A DNA stretch of 50,005 nucleotides from Cyclobacteriaceae bacterium (GTDB lineage: Bacteria; Bacteroidota; Bacteroidia; Cytophagales; Cyclobacteriaceae): the NCBI GenBank assembly GCA_019638285.1, contig JAHBUB010000028.1, forward strand, positions 1 through 50,005. The letters are read 5' to 3'. Both the position numbers and the translations under genes were made by a program. A model generated the notes under the pieces. That model saw nothing but the letters and a program-made list of their open reading frames with translations. It was not told the origin of the DNA and did not search any database. The stretch's first letter is position 1; the number at the start of each line of letters is the position of its first letter. This document shows, piece by piece, positions 42,091 to 50,005 of the stretch.

Positions 42091-43824
42091 TTACATATAA
42101 TATCCTTCCCACAATCCTTCAAAGAAGTGGCGGGCATTAATGCCAAGGTCCCGGTTTTTATATCCTCCCTCCTGAACGATAAGCGTTGGTAAATTAAGCT
42201 TTGCCAAAATTTTTCCGTTTTCTACAAAATCTTGAGAAGACAGCCTCCAGGTTCCGGTAGGATCACCTTGTGCGGTGTCCAGACCAAGCGCAATGATTAA
42301 ATAAGTAGGATTGTATTTTTTGATTTCATCAATGGCGAGCGCCAATGCTTTTCGATATTGTTTACCATCGGTTCCTTTTTTTAAAGGAATGTTCAGGTTG
42401 TAACCATCACCTTCATTCAACCCACGTTCATCCGCAAAACCAGTAAAGTTGGGATAGGCATATAATGGATCGCCATGAATGGAGATAGTGTAAACATCAT
42501 TGCGTTCATAAAAAATATTTTGCTGCCCATTGCCATGATGGTAATCGATATCAAGAATAACCACTTTGCCTTTTTTGCTGAGGTAGTTAGCAGCTACTGC
42601 ATTAGAATTTAAGTAGCAAAATCCTCCAAAATATTTCCGTTCAGCGTGATGACCGGGCGGGCGCACGAGCGCATAGGCCATCTGCCTGCCCTGGAGCACC
42701 TGATCAGCCGCAGTAAGTGCACAATTGACGGCCGCACGGGCGGCTTTGTAAACATTGACATGGATAGGAGTGGTGCTGTCAATACAATAATAGCCGATCT
42801 GATGCTCTGGTGAGAGAGGGATGCGTTGGGAAAATCTTTTAGGAAAAATTTCAGGATAAAGAATAGCGCCATCCTTTGCAGCAGCACAAACTTTTTTAAG
42901 AAAACTGACAAACTCAGGATGATGAACCTCTTCCACCCAACTATCGGGATAAGATTTGGAGGCTGCGTTTTCGAAGATATTAACCTTTTCAAGTTCCTTC
43001 AATATCGACTTGACCCTTACCGGAGATTCCAAATATCCTTTGTCTCTAACGTGATGGATGATGTGACCTTCACTTATAACCAACCCGATTTTCTTGTCAG
43101 AAGGGATCTTCTTTTTTATTTCTATATACTTCTCCTTTTTAACATATCGCTTCTCTCTTAACAATAAGGAGGTTCCTTTTATGGAGTCAATAACTTTCTT
43201 AATATATTCCGGAGAACATTTTCCGCCTTGTTTATTCTCCAGGATAGCCCTGATGATTCGCCTTCCATCAGATGCTTTGAGTTCTGGTTTTTCACCGGGC
43301 CCTTCAAAGACCAAATGAAAAATGGAGTTGTCGTTCCGTGGGAGCTCGTATTGAGTGCCTATTATTGGACGAGCACCATATCGCTCATAGAACTTTAGCC
43401 TTGCAATATTTTGTTTCCTTTCAGTTTCATTGAGACATAGCTCAGGTTCATCGGGAAGGCAATCAAAAAATATTCCGATGACATTATTTGTAGCGGCTTC
43501 TTCACGCAACCTTTCATACAATGCCCCACCAATACCCCCACTGCTTCTTTGTTGGTGAGAAGCTATATAATCAAGAAAGTAAAATTTTTCCTTTGGAAAG
43601 TAAGAGGCAATAACAAGACCTAATACTTTTTTATTGCGTGCCTCAGCTACGAGGATAACATAACGAAAATGTACCGCCAATGGATTTTTGGCAGCAGCAA
43701 AGATATCATCTGCTTCTGAAGGAGTTAGGTGAGGGAACTGAGCAACCAGTATTTCTTTGCATTGGACCAATGCATTTTGATTAACTGGATTATTGTGATC
43801 ATAAATTCTGCGAATTGCAATCAT
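42091..43824 (-). CDS. GNAT acetyltransferase fused to acetylpolyamine-type deacetylase
   Basis: A 577-residue protein with two opposing domains. Residues 1-170 form a GNAT acetyltransferase: FYFLDYIASHQQRSSGGIGGALYERL carries the acetyl-CoA loop (RSSGGIGG, 93-100), and FYERYGARPI the last strand. After a basic linker (180-245), residues 247-577 form a histone-deacetylase-fold enzyme closest to acetylpolyamine amidohydrolase. It has RPPGHHAERKYFGGFCYLNS with the His392/His393 pair, zinc ligands Asp427 and His429 in DIDYHHGNGQ and Asp516 in GLDTAQGDP, and Tyr555 in QEGGY. All key deacetylase residues are present. One would expect deacetylation of acetylpolyamines or acetylated amino acids in the cytoplasm. 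It starts 61 bases after the aminopeptidase gene and heads the overlapping catabolic block. Confidence 0.9.
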   Translation of the reverse strand: MIAIRRIYDHNNPVNQNALVQCKEILVAQFPHLTPSEADDIFAAAKNPLAVHFRYVILVAEARNKKVLGLVIASYFPKEKFYFLDYIASHQQRSSGGIGGALYERLREEAATNNVIGIFFDCLPDEPELCLNETERKQNIARLKFYERYGARPIIGTQYELPRNDNSIFHLVFEGPGEKPELKASDGRRIIRAILENKQGGKCSPEYIKKVIDSIKGTSLLLREKRYVKKEKYIEIKKKIPSDKKIGLVISEGHIIHHVRDKGYLESPVRVKSILKELEKVNIFENAASKSYPDSWVEEVHHPEFVSFLKKVCAAAKDGAILYPEIFPKRFSQRIPLSPEHQIGYYCIDSTTPIHVNVYKAARAAVNCALTAADQVLQGRQMAYALVRPPGHHAERKYFGGFCYLNSNAVAANYLSKKGKVVILDIDYHHGNGQQNIFYERNDVYTISIHGDPLYAYPNFTGFADERGLNEGDGYNLNIPLKKGTDGKQYRKALALAIDEIKKYNPTYLIIALGLDTAQGDPTGTWRLSSQDFVENGKILAKLNLPTLIVQEGGYKNRDLGINARHFFEGLWEGYYM

Positions 43825-43885
43825 AGTATTGGATCATTATCATCGAATGAACACAAAAAATACTACGATTGCAATTTATGGAAAT

Positions 43886-45349
43886 CTACTTTTTGTTTTT
43901 CAAGTCGGGAAGGATAAAGTTGTCTAACGGACTTGGTAGTTTCATTGTGGCTTCAATATCCTCTGTTGTGCGAGGGGCGAGATCTGATAGATGTTCATAT
44001 CCGTTTTTAGTCGATCTGAAATCATCTTCAATACGAACTGCAATACCCCACCAGCGAGGATCACAATTGCTGTTTTCTGGAATATAAATTCCGGGTTCTA
44101 TGGTAAATGTCATATTCTCTTGAATGGCATCTCTGAATCCTTTGTCGTGTACATCCAATCCTATATGATGGCAGCAGCCATGTGGATAATACATATGATC
44201 TTCATCTAAAGATTTTATAATACCCAGGTCTTTCAATCCTTTGTTTACAACATCTTTGGTTACTTGATTGAGTTCAGCAAAGCTTACACCGGGCTTTACT
44301 TTTTTCATTGCTGCTTCCTGGGCCTTCAACACGATGTCATAGATGGCTTTTTGATCAGGAGTAAATTTGCCACTGATGGGAATGGTTCTGGTAATATCAG
44401 CAGTATATCCATGATACTCTGCACCAAGGTCCATTAAAATCAAATCCTTCGAAGAAATTTCTGGCCTGTAGTTTTCGATATAATGAAGAATGCAACCATT
44501 ATGTCCTGCACCCACAATAGATGGATAGCCCACGTCTTCAGCTTGATATTTCTTGAATACAAACTCATGGATGCCTTGTATCTCTCTTTCTGACATTCCA
44601 GGCTTTATGGCTTTCATTACTTCAATCTGTCCCTGGCATGAAACCAATACCGCCTTGCGGATCATTTCTAATTCCTCTTCAGTTTTAACGCCTCTAAGTT
44701 CACGCATGTACCCATCCAGTGCAGTAAGGTTCAGGTTGTTTTTTCTTTGTTCACGGGAAACGGTCATGCCATTAGCTGCGTCATAATTGACCTTTACCTT
44801 GAAGTCTTCGATTAAACTGTAGAGATCGGATGAATCAGCAGGGTTGTTTCTTACATCATTAAAGAAATCGTAAAACAATACCTGGCTGAGTTTTGAAAAA
44901 TCCACATTGTACTTTTTAAATTCAGTATTGTTGAAAGATTGCTCAAAGCCTAGCGTATTTTTTACCCCTGCATCACCAAGCCTTCGCCCTGTCCACATTT
45001 CACGCATGGCATCACGGGGCTGAACAAATATGATTTCATTATAAAATTTTCCATTGGCCGCAATCTGGTTGTCTTTGAAGATAAGCAATACAGCATCGGG
45101 CTCAGTATAGCCTGTGAGATAAAAGAAATTAGGATCCTGATGATAAACAAAATCCACATCGTTGGCACGGTTTCGCACCGGATTGGCAAAAAACACAGAC
45201 ACCGAATTGGGTGGCATTTTTTCACGGAGTTTTTGCCTTCGCTCTTTGTGGAATTCTTTTGATAAGAAATCACCAGGCAGATCACTTTGAGCAAATAGTG
45301 AAATAGTAGTAATACAGAGAACCGCGGCAATCAGTGATCGTAAATTCAT
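43886..45349 (-). CDS. Exported Xaa-Pro aminopeptidase (M24B)
   Basis: A 487-residue metallopeptidase with a signal peptide (cut near SLFAQS), so it acts outside the cytoplasm. Residues 25-180 are the aminopeptidase P N-terminal domain (RRQKLREKMPPNSVSVFFA, FYLTGYTEPDAVLLI). The M24 pita-bread catalytic domain has the metal ligands in DLGAEYHGYTADITRTIP, HGCCHHIGLDVHD, TIEPGIYIPE and AVRIEDD. It removes N-terminal residues that precede proline. Most bacterial PepP are cytoplasmic, so export is notable though common in Bacteroidota. It lies on the same strand as the deacetylase-to-pxpC block, 61 bases upstream, and may be its first gene. Confidence 0.92.
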   Translation of the reverse strand: MNLRSLIAAVLCITTISLFAQSDLPGDFLSKEFHKERRQKLREKMPPNSVSVFFANPVRNRANDVDFVYHQDPNFFYLTGYTEPDAVLLIFKDNQIAANGKFYNEIIFVQPRDAMREMWTGRRLGDAGVKNTLGFEQSFNNTEFKKYNVDFSKLSQVLFYDFFNDVRNNPADSSDLYSLIEDFKVKVNYDAANGMTVSREQRKNNLNLTALDGYMRELRGVKTEEELEMIRKAVLVSCQGQIEVMKAIKPGMSEREIQGIHEFVFKKYQAEDVGYPSIVGAGHNGCILHYIENYRPEISSKDLILMDLGAEYHGYTADITRTIPISGKFTPDQKAIYDIVLKAQEAAMKKVKPGVSFAELNQVTKDVVNKGLKDLGIIKSLDEDHMYYPHGCCHHIGLDVHDKGFRDAIQENMTFTIEPGIYIPENSNCDPRWWGIAVRIEDDFRSTKNGYEHLSDLAPRTTEDIEATMKLPSPLDNFILPDLKNKK

Positions 45350-45428
45350 AACACTCAGTTTTTAGGAAATTCAAATAAAATCAAAAGAGCTTACTCCTCC
45401 TATACATATAGAGAAATAAGAAGACGTA

Positions 45429-45641
45429 TTATGGCATTCTTAACTCGTCCAGGCGAAAATCATTCCCTTTTCCAAATTTAAAAGTGTCCTTTAGCAGATA
45501 TCTTTCTAGGGTATGGATGTCCTTTACCTTAAAGTCTCCGTTGGAAAGCATAGACTCAATAATAAAGTCATATTTATCACCATAATTGGTAAGTCGATAT
45601 TTTTTTCCAACTCGTAAAACATCAAATGAAAGTCCGGCCAT
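45429..45641 (-). CDS. Small hypothetical protein, 70 residues
   Basis: A 70-residue soluble protein, charged, with the pattern RVGKKYRLTNYGDKYDFIIESMLSNGDFKVKDIHTLERYLLKD. This reads as a small beta-barrel, Tudor- or SH3-like, but I do not recognise a family. The ATG follows the stop of the GroES-like gene directly (TAG then ATG), and codon use is like its neighbours, which supports it as real. It is the last gene of the rmuC group. Confidence 0.65.
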   Translation of the reverse strand: MAGLSFDVLRVGKKYRLTNYGDKYDFIIESMLSNGDFKVKDIHTLERYLLKDTFKFGKGNDFRLDELRMP

Positions 45642-46016
45642 CTATAAATCTTCTTCTCGCTCCAGCATCAATATCGATGATTGAGGCACAATGAAATATT
45701 TTTCATTTTCATACATGACTTCCACTGCACCTTTTTGAAGAAAAATTGCCAGGTCTCCTTCAAGCGCCTGTAATGGTAGGTATTTTACCATTTCCTCTTT
45801 CCCTTTCCACATTTCTTCTTCATCAGCTGGAGTAGGAATGGGGTAACCTGGGCCTACTTTTATAATATAACCGCTTTGAATTTTTTCCTTTTCTTGAACG
45901 CCAGGAGGGAGGTACAGTCCACTTGCCGTTTTGTCATTTTGTTTTTTTGGTTTGATGAGTACTCGGTCACCAACAATTATTATTTTTTTGAGTTTGTTAT
46001 CTGCTGTTAATTTCAT
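45642..46016 (-). CDS. GroES-like co-chaperonin paralogue
   Basis: A 124-residue protein of the Cpn10/GroES fold: VGDRVLIKPKKQNDKTASGLYLPPG (mobile loop region), KIQSGYIIKVGPG, a 25-residue insert (PTPADEEEMWKGKEEMVKY) and GDLAIFLQKGAVEVMYENEKYFIVPQSSILMLE. It is longer than a standard 92-97 residue GroES and the usual IVLP-type groEL contact is replaced by GLYLPPG, which still fits. No groEL is adjacent, so this is probably not the main co-chaperonin. It overlaps the gene before it by four bases and touches the gene after it. Its partner is unknown. Confidence 0.82.
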   Translation of the reverse strand: MKLTADNKLKKIIIVGDRVLIKPKKQNDKTASGLYLPPGVQEKEKIQSGYIIKVGPGYPIPTPADEEEMWKGKEEMVKYLPLQALEGDLAIFLQKGAVEVMYENEKYFIVPQSSILMLEREEDL

Positions 46017-46486
46017 GTTTCATTGAAGTGTAAGGTTAAAGTATCTCCAACGGGCAGAAGGTTCCACTTATTAAGTAATTTTTCTAAGTCTTTTCGTATA
46101 GAAACTAAGATTTCATTTCTAATACTGGTGGTTTTGTCAATTCCCAATGCATTTGCGCTTTCCGCTAAGGTGGCATTAAAATTTTCCGAAAGTTTATTAT
46201 CGGCTCTTTCTGTTAAAATCTGACCAACAATAAGTTCTATAATCTTAGCTTCAGAAGGCAGGTTTTTGGAGTTAATTTTTTGCTTGTTTTCAAAATCTGA
46301 AATATCAATTCCTGTTGCGATTAACCTATAAAATCCATTGAAGGCCCTTAGTTTGCTTTCTACACAAAAATGGGCCAAGTCATGTACAATCATAAATGGA
46401 TCCATAGCGCTCCAGAAAGTCGATCCGTCTTTCCTTTTGCACACTTGAGTACTCTTTGTTTTTCCTTTTTTAAACGACACTTCCAT
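46013..46486 (-). CDS. Hypothetical protein with HxxxHxxxE motif
   Basis: A 157-residue protein with no signal peptide or membrane helix. The best-defined part is MIVHDLAHFCVESKLRAFNGFYRLIATGIDISDFE; within it His35, His39 and Glu43 are spaced like a metal site on one helix. I have an impression of similar HDLxHFxxE segments in other unnamed bacterial proteins but cannot name a family. The rest is helical and charged. It starts one base after the rmuC stop and its own stop overlaps the GroES-like start by four bases (ATGA), so it is surely translated with them. Confidence 0.7.
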   Translation of the reverse strand: MEVSFKKGKTKSTQVCKRKDGSTFWSAMDPFMIVHDLAHFCVESKLRAFNGFYRLIATGIDISDFENKQKINSKNLPSEAKIIELIVGQILTERADNKLSENFNATLAESANALGIDKTTSIRNEILVSIRKDLEKLLNKWNLLPVGDTLTLHFNET

Positions 46487-46487
46487 C

Positions 46488-47777
46488 TCACCGATCGAAC
46501 AAATCCACCTGATCCTCTGCTCGTCCCAACAACTGCTGGTCTATTGTTTTCTCCGCCTTGGCACCCAGTTTTTTTAAATTCTCTACTTTACTCACCAGAT
46601 TGCCGTTCCCCTCAGAAAGTTTTTTCATGGATTCTTCATAGAATTTTTTGGAGGAATTCAGATGTCGGCCTAATGTCAGCAGGTCTTCTGTGAAACCAAC
46701 AAATTTGTCATACAAATCACCGGCACGCTTAGCGATTTCAACTACATTTCTATTCTGATGCTCCTGACGCCATACACTTTTGATTAGTTGCAATGAAGGG
46801 AGGAGCAAAGTAGGACTCACAAAAACGATTCTTTTATCAAAAGCCTCTTCATATAGCTTAGAGTCGGTTTGAAGGGCCAATAAGTAAGCCGTTTCAATGG
46901 GGATAAACATGATTACAAAATCAAGCCCGTTATCGCTGTAATTTTTCTGATAATTTTTGTCGGTAAGAATTCGCATGTGTTGCTTGATGGACTGCATGTG
47001 CAGTTTTACCTGTGCGTCCCTCTCATCATCTTTTTCAGCATTCACATAATTGTTATAGGCTGTTAAGCTCACCTTTGAATCGATAATAATATGCCTTGAG
47101 TCCGGCAGATTTACGATTACGTCAGGTCTTTGTCTTCTGCCATCTTCTGCATAAAACGTCTCCTGCACCATATATTCCCTCCCTTTCTCCAATCCGGATT
47201 TTTCGAGGATGGTTTCCAAAATCAATTCTCCCCACGAACCCTGGGTTTTGGTATCACTTTTAAGTGCGCGCGTCAGATTACGTGCATCCTCACCCATTTG
47301 AAGATTGAGGTCTTTTAGGTTTTTTAGTTCATTGAAAAGGCTGGCGTTTTTTTCTATCGCATCTTTGTGGGATAGGTCTATTTTTTTTTCAAATTCCGTG
47401 ATCTTTTCACCCAAAGGTTTCAGTACATCCGTAAGATTACTTTTATTTTGCTCTGTAAATTTTTTACTTTTTTCTTCAAATATTCTATTGGCAAGATTCT
47501 CAAATTGAATGGTAAACTTCTCTTGCAGCGTTTCCAATTCTTTCTTTTGAACGGTCAACTTTTCCTGAAGGTTGCGATAGTCAGCCTCGGTAGAAGATAA
47601 ACTGGTGTTAAGTCTCAGGTTATCCTGGCGGAGTTGTTCTAGCTCTTTTTTTAGATCTGAAGCTTGAAAGACGAAAGCACGCGCCTCTGCATGATCAGCC
47701 GAATACTTATATTTTGCAATTAGCCACCCCGCAACGGCACCAATTACAACTCCCGAAATCAAAATCACTATTTCCAT
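46488..47777 (-). CDS. rmuC: DNA recombination protein RmuC
   Basis: A 429-residue RmuC-family protein. One N-terminal membrane helix (about residues 3-20) is followed by a long coiled coil (30-145) and the RmuC nuclease-like domain (about 150-370) with KTQGSWGELILETILEKSGL, RRQRPDVIVNLPDSRHIIIDSKVSLTAY and DFVIMFIPIETAYLLAL. The DSK motif is the PD-(D/E)XK-like core. RmuC limits inversion at short inverted repeats and has been linked to defence in some bacteria. It leads a four-gene unit with two unknown proteins and a GroES-like protein. The promoter side faces rocD. Confidence 0.94.
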   Translation of the reverse strand: MEIVILISGVVIGAVAGWLIAKYKYSADHAEARAFVFQASDLKKELEQLRQDNLRLNTSLSSTEADYRNLQEKLTVQKKELETLQEKFTIQFENLANRIFEEKSKKFTEQNKSNLTDVLKPLGEKITEFEKKIDLSHKDAIEKNASLFNELKNLKDLNLQMGEDARNLTRALKSDTKTQGSWGELILETILEKSGLEKGREYMVQETFYAEDGRRQRPDVIVNLPDSRHIIIDSKVSLTAYNNYVNAEKDDERDAQVKLHMQSIKQHMRILTDKNYQKNYSDNGLDFVIMFIPIETAYLLALQTDSKLYEEAFDKRIVFVSPTLLLPSLQLIKSVWRQEHQNRNVVEIAKRAGDLYDKFVGFTEDLLTLGRHLNSSKKFYEESMKKLSEGNGNLVSKVENLKKLGAKAEKTIDQQLLGRAEDQVDLFDR

Positions 47778-47822
47778 CGATGTAAAGTTAAGGCAAAAAA
47801 CGGCAAGCCCAACCTCAACTTC

Positions 47823-47853
47823 TTAGGCGATTGAACCCAAATCATTATCTTTG
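47823..47853 (+). promoter_or_regulatory. Candidate rocD promoter
   Basis: TTAG (47823-47826), 19 bases, then TATCTTTG (47846-47853). The -7 box matches TAnnTTTG fully and the upstream box differs by one base. The leader to the rocD ATG would be about 105 bases. Confidence 0.4.
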
Positions 47854-47965
47854 TCATCATCAGACTAAGCGCATCTTACGTGATTTAGCAGGGTAATTCC
47901 GGGCCGGACCAATCGGGGATCAGGCGCACAATTTCTGAAGATTTACATTAAAAAATATTTTAATT

Positions 47966-49204
47966 ATGGAAACAGCTATCACATCCAGCCAGGAGGCTAT
48001 CGCTTTAGAACAAAAATATGGGGCACACAACTACAAGCCAATTGATGTAGTTCTGAATAAAGGAGAAGGAGTATTTCTATGGGACGTGGAGGGGAAGCGA
48101 TATTACGATTTCCTTTCGGCATATAGTGCAGTCAACCAAGGTCATTGTCATCCGCGAATTATAAATGCACTGATCGATCAGGCAAAAGAATTGACCCTCA
48201 CTTCCCGGGCATTCTATAATGATAAGCTAGGCGTAGCAGAGAAATTTATTTGCGAAATGTTTGGCTATGATAAGGTGCTATTTATGAATAGCGGAGCTGA
48301 GGGCGTTGAAACAGGAATAAAACTGGCGAGAAAGTGGGGATATAACGTAAAGGGAATTCCGGAGAATCAAGCCATTATAATTACTGCAGAGAAAAATTTT
48401 CATGGTAGAACTACCACAGTTATATCTGCTTCATCAGATCCCTCAGCAAGAAAGGGTTTTGGGCCATTTAATCCAGGGTTCAAGATTGTAGAATACGACA
48501 ACATTGAAGTATTAGAGAAGGAGCTTAAAAATCCAAATGTAACTGCGCTGTTGATTGAACCCATTCAGGGCGAAGCCGGCATTTATGTGCCTTCTGAAGG
48601 ATACTTGAAAAAGGCAGCGGAGTTGTGCAAAAAGAACAACGTGTTGTTGATGATGGATGAGATTCAAACCGGAATTGCCCGCACTGGAAAGATGTTGGCA
48701 AGTGATCACGAAGGCGTTTATCCCGATCTTTTGATTTTGGGAAAGGCCATCTCTGGTGGTGTGCTTCCGATTTCTTGTGTGCTCGCCAATGATGAAATTA
48801 TGTTGGGCATCAAACCGGGTGAGCATGGCTCCACTTTTGGAGGCAACCCCCTGGCAGCGGTGGTGTGCAAAGCAGCACTTGAGGTCGTAATCGAAGAAAA
48901 GCTGGCAGATAATGCAGAGAAGTTGGGAAAAGTATTCAGAGAGCGTATGAATGCACTCATCAAAAAATGTGACTTGGTGACATTGGTGCGTGGAAAAGGG
49001 TTACTCAATGCGGTAGTTGTAAATGATACGCCTGACAGTAAAACGGCTTGGAATATTTGCGTGCAATTAAAAGAAAATGGATTACTTGCTAAACCTACTC
49101 ATGGAAATATCATTCGTTTTGCCCCTCCACTGGTAATGACAGAGGAGCAAATCCATGAATGCTGTGATATCATTGAAAAGGTAGTTACCAATTTTAAGAA
49201 ATAG
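47966..49204 (+). CDS. rocD: Ornithine--oxo-acid transaminase
   Basis: A 412-residue class III PLP aminotransferase that turns ornithine and 2-oxoglutarate into glutamate 5-semialdehyde and glutamate, linking arginine/ornithine to proline and glutamate. The signature HNYKPI near the N-terminus separates RocD from acetylornithine transaminase. Other marks are FMNSGAEGVETGIKLARKW, NFHGRTTTVISASSD, LLIEPIQGEAGIYVPS, DEIQTGIARTGKM, and LGKAISGG with the Schiff-base Lys260. It is a single-gene unit with a candidate promoter and a strong terminator. It is divergent from rmuC. Confidence 0.95.
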   Translation: METAITSSQEAIALEQKYGAHNYKPIDVVLNKGEGVFLWDVEGKRYYDFLSAYSAVNQGHCHPRIINALIDQAKELTLTSRAFYNDKLGVAEKFICEMFGYDKVLFMNSGAEGVETGIKLARKWGYNVKGIPENQAIIITAEKNFHGRTTTVISASSDPSARKGFGPFNPGFKIVEYDNIEVLEKELKNPNVTALLIEPIQGEAGIYVPSEGYLKKAAELCKKNNVLLMMDEIQTGIARTGKMLASDHEGVYPDLLILGKAISGGVLPISCVLANDEIMLGIKPGEHGSTFGGNPLAAVVCKAALEVVIEEKLADNAEKLGKVFRERMNALIKKCDLVTLVRGKGLLNAVVVNDTPDSKTAWNICVQLKENGLLAKPTHGNIIRFAPPLVMTEEQIHECCDIIEKVVTNFKK

Positions 49205-49225
49205 TTTATTGTTTGATTTTGTTGA

Positions 49226-49258
49226 GAAGGGCAATGGTTCCATTGCCCTTCTTTTTTT
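49226..49258 (+). terminator. Terminator of rocD
   Basis: GAAGGGCAATGG (49226-49237) and CCATTGCCCTTC (49240-49251) are perfect complements; seven T follow. It is one-directional, since the minus-strand side has no T run. Confidence 0.92.
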
Positions 49259-49315
49259 GACTTGGTGCCTTATTGACATAAAACGCCAAGTACAGATTGT
49301 TATCTGTTAAAGCCC

Positions 49316-50005
49316 TTAAAGAATAGCTTTTACAATCCTGTCTTTTCCTGAAAGATCCTTTATGGTTTCCACGAAACGAAACGAATTATTCATAAATATT
49401 AATTCAACATCATTAGCGAATAATTGATTTATTTCTACCACAACCATCCCTCCATAATTTAAACATGCTTCGCTCTTTTTCGCGATGACCTTATAAAATA
49501 ATAGGGGGTCATTATCAGGCACAAACAATGCGTTGTGCGGCTCGAAATTCAGCACATTTATTTTCATGCCCGCTTTTTCCTTTTCAGTGACATAAGGCGG
49601 ATTGCTGACAATGATGTCATAATGATTGTCTGGAAGAGGATGGCTCAATACATCAACAATTGAAAACTTAGCTTGTGTATGATGTAGTTCGTTATTACGG
49701 TTAGCGGTGGCAAGGGCTTTTTCACTAATGTCTATTCCGGCTATATCGGCTACACCTAACTCTAATTGTAATGTGATAGGAATACAACCTGAACCGGTTC
49801 CAATATCAAGAATTTTGGGATTTAATACTTTTGATCTAGTGAGATGATCCAATACAATGGAAATGAGTATTTCCGTTTCTGGTCTTGGAATTAATACTGA
49901 GGAATCGACTATAAATTCTCTTCCATAAAACTCCTGACTTCCAATTATGTATTGAATAGGTTCACCAATATTGATTCTATCAATTAATATTTGTGCTTCC
50001 TCTTG
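49316..50005 (-). CDS. prmC: Release factor glutamine N5-methyltransferase, 5' end beyond the window
   Basis: PrmC (HemK) methylates the GGQ glutamine of peptide-chain release factors. The frame is open from the right edge, so the start codon is outside the window; 229 codons plus the stop are seen. The visible N-terminal part has GEPIQYIIGSQEFYG and LIPRPETE, the SAM site is ILDIGTGSGCIPI, and the family motif NPPY sits in DIIVSNPPYVTEKE. A TTG at 49852 could be mistaken for a start but lies inside the gene, after the RPETE motif. It is convergent with rocD. Confidence 0.95.
   Translation of the reverse strand, partial: QEEAQILIDRINIGEPIQYIIGSQEFYGREFIVDSSVLIPRPETEILISIVLDHLTRSKVLNPKILDIGTGSGCIPITLQLELGVADIAGIDISEKALATANRNNELHHTQAKFSIVDVLSHPLPDNHYDIIVSNPPYVTEKEKAGMKINVLNFEPHNALFVPDNDPLLFYKVIAKKSEACLNYGGMVVVEINQLFANDVELIFMNNSFRFVETIKDLSGKDRIVKAIL

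Noticed and set aside
42091-43824. A eukaryote-like histone deacetylase
   Set aside because: The domain follows acetylpolyamine amidohydrolase in its HGDPLYAYPNFTGFADE and GDPTGTW regions; a histone substrate is not implied.
40169-45349. An ectoine degradation locus
   Set aside because: The dehydratase/cyclodeaminase pair and an M24 enzyme recall eutBC and doeA, but the M24 protein is exported and of Xaa-Pro aminopeptidase type, and no doeB-, eutA- or eutE-like genes or ectoine transporter are seen.
49316-49852. A shorter methyltransferase gene starting at 49852
   Set aside because: The codon is an internal TTG; the PrmC N-terminal motifs GEPIQYIIG and RPETE lie upstream in the same open frame to the window edge.
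1-50005. CRISPR arrays, insertion sequences, prophage or known defence genes
   Set aside because: No regularly spaced repeats, transposases, integrases or phage structural genes were seen on either strand. RmuC alone is not enough for a defence call.

Overview
The window looks like a chromosomal segment of a member of the Bacteroidota, most likely in the Cytophagales/Cyclobacteriaceae range. The evidence is a SusC/SusD pair, a LytS/LytTR two-component pair, a RagA-type TonB receptor with a carboxypeptidase-regulatory domain, little or no Shine-Dalgarno signal ahead of genes, and a textbook Bacteroidetes promoter (TTTG, 19 bases, TAnnTTTG) ahead of a tRNA-Ser gene. Base composition is AT-leaning and even. 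I saw no insertion sequence, prophage, CRISPR array or classical defence island. The taxonomic call is inference from gene content only.

Layout. Positions 1-3.8 kb hold the end of a threonine aldolase, rarA and a membrane VWA protein on the plus strand. Then come clpC, wbqC-like and yciO on the minus strand, and mltG, a YbgC-like thioesterase and a YihY membrane protein as an overlapping plus-strand operon up to 10.4 kb. Positions 10.7-21 kb hold a nutrient-acquisition locus: SusC, SusD, an S9 peptidase and a very large secreted BNR-repeat protein. Around 21.0-21.6 kb there is a 620-base gap with a terminator, hairpins and tRNA-Ser(UGA) with its own promoter and terminator. Positions 21.6-34.2 kb are mixed housekeeping and surface genes: an Ig-like secreted protein, an alkyltransferase-like protein, a small secreted protein, a sodium/solute symporter, clpS, recR, an aminotransferase with a heptose kinase and a GDCCVxC zinc protein, a CarboxypepD_reg protein, a LytS/LytTR pair, a serine hydrolase lipoprotein and a DUF4256 protein.

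From 47.8 kb back to 34.2 kb all genes lie on the minus strand. The first group is rmuC, an unknown protein, a GroES-like protein and a small unknown protein, with overlapping or touching ends. The second is the most interesting part of the window: a secreted Xaa-Pro aminopeptidase; a GNAT acetyltransferase fused to an acetylpolyamine-type deacetylase; a threonine-dehydratase-like enzyme; an ornithine-cyclodeaminase-like enzyme; an Nramp-type transporter fused to the 5-oxoprolinase subunit PxpA; then PxpB and PxpC. Most neighbours overlap or are less than 65 bases apart. It reads as a catabolic operon for pyrrolidine-type or modified amino acids, ending in glutamate or proline. The transporter half of the fusion has lost the residues that bind metal in true Nramp proteins, so it probably carries something else.

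The window closes with rocD (ornithine aminotransferase, plus strand, strong terminator) and the 3' part of prmC, which runs off the right edge. Functions named here come from motif and family recognition by eye; no database search was run.
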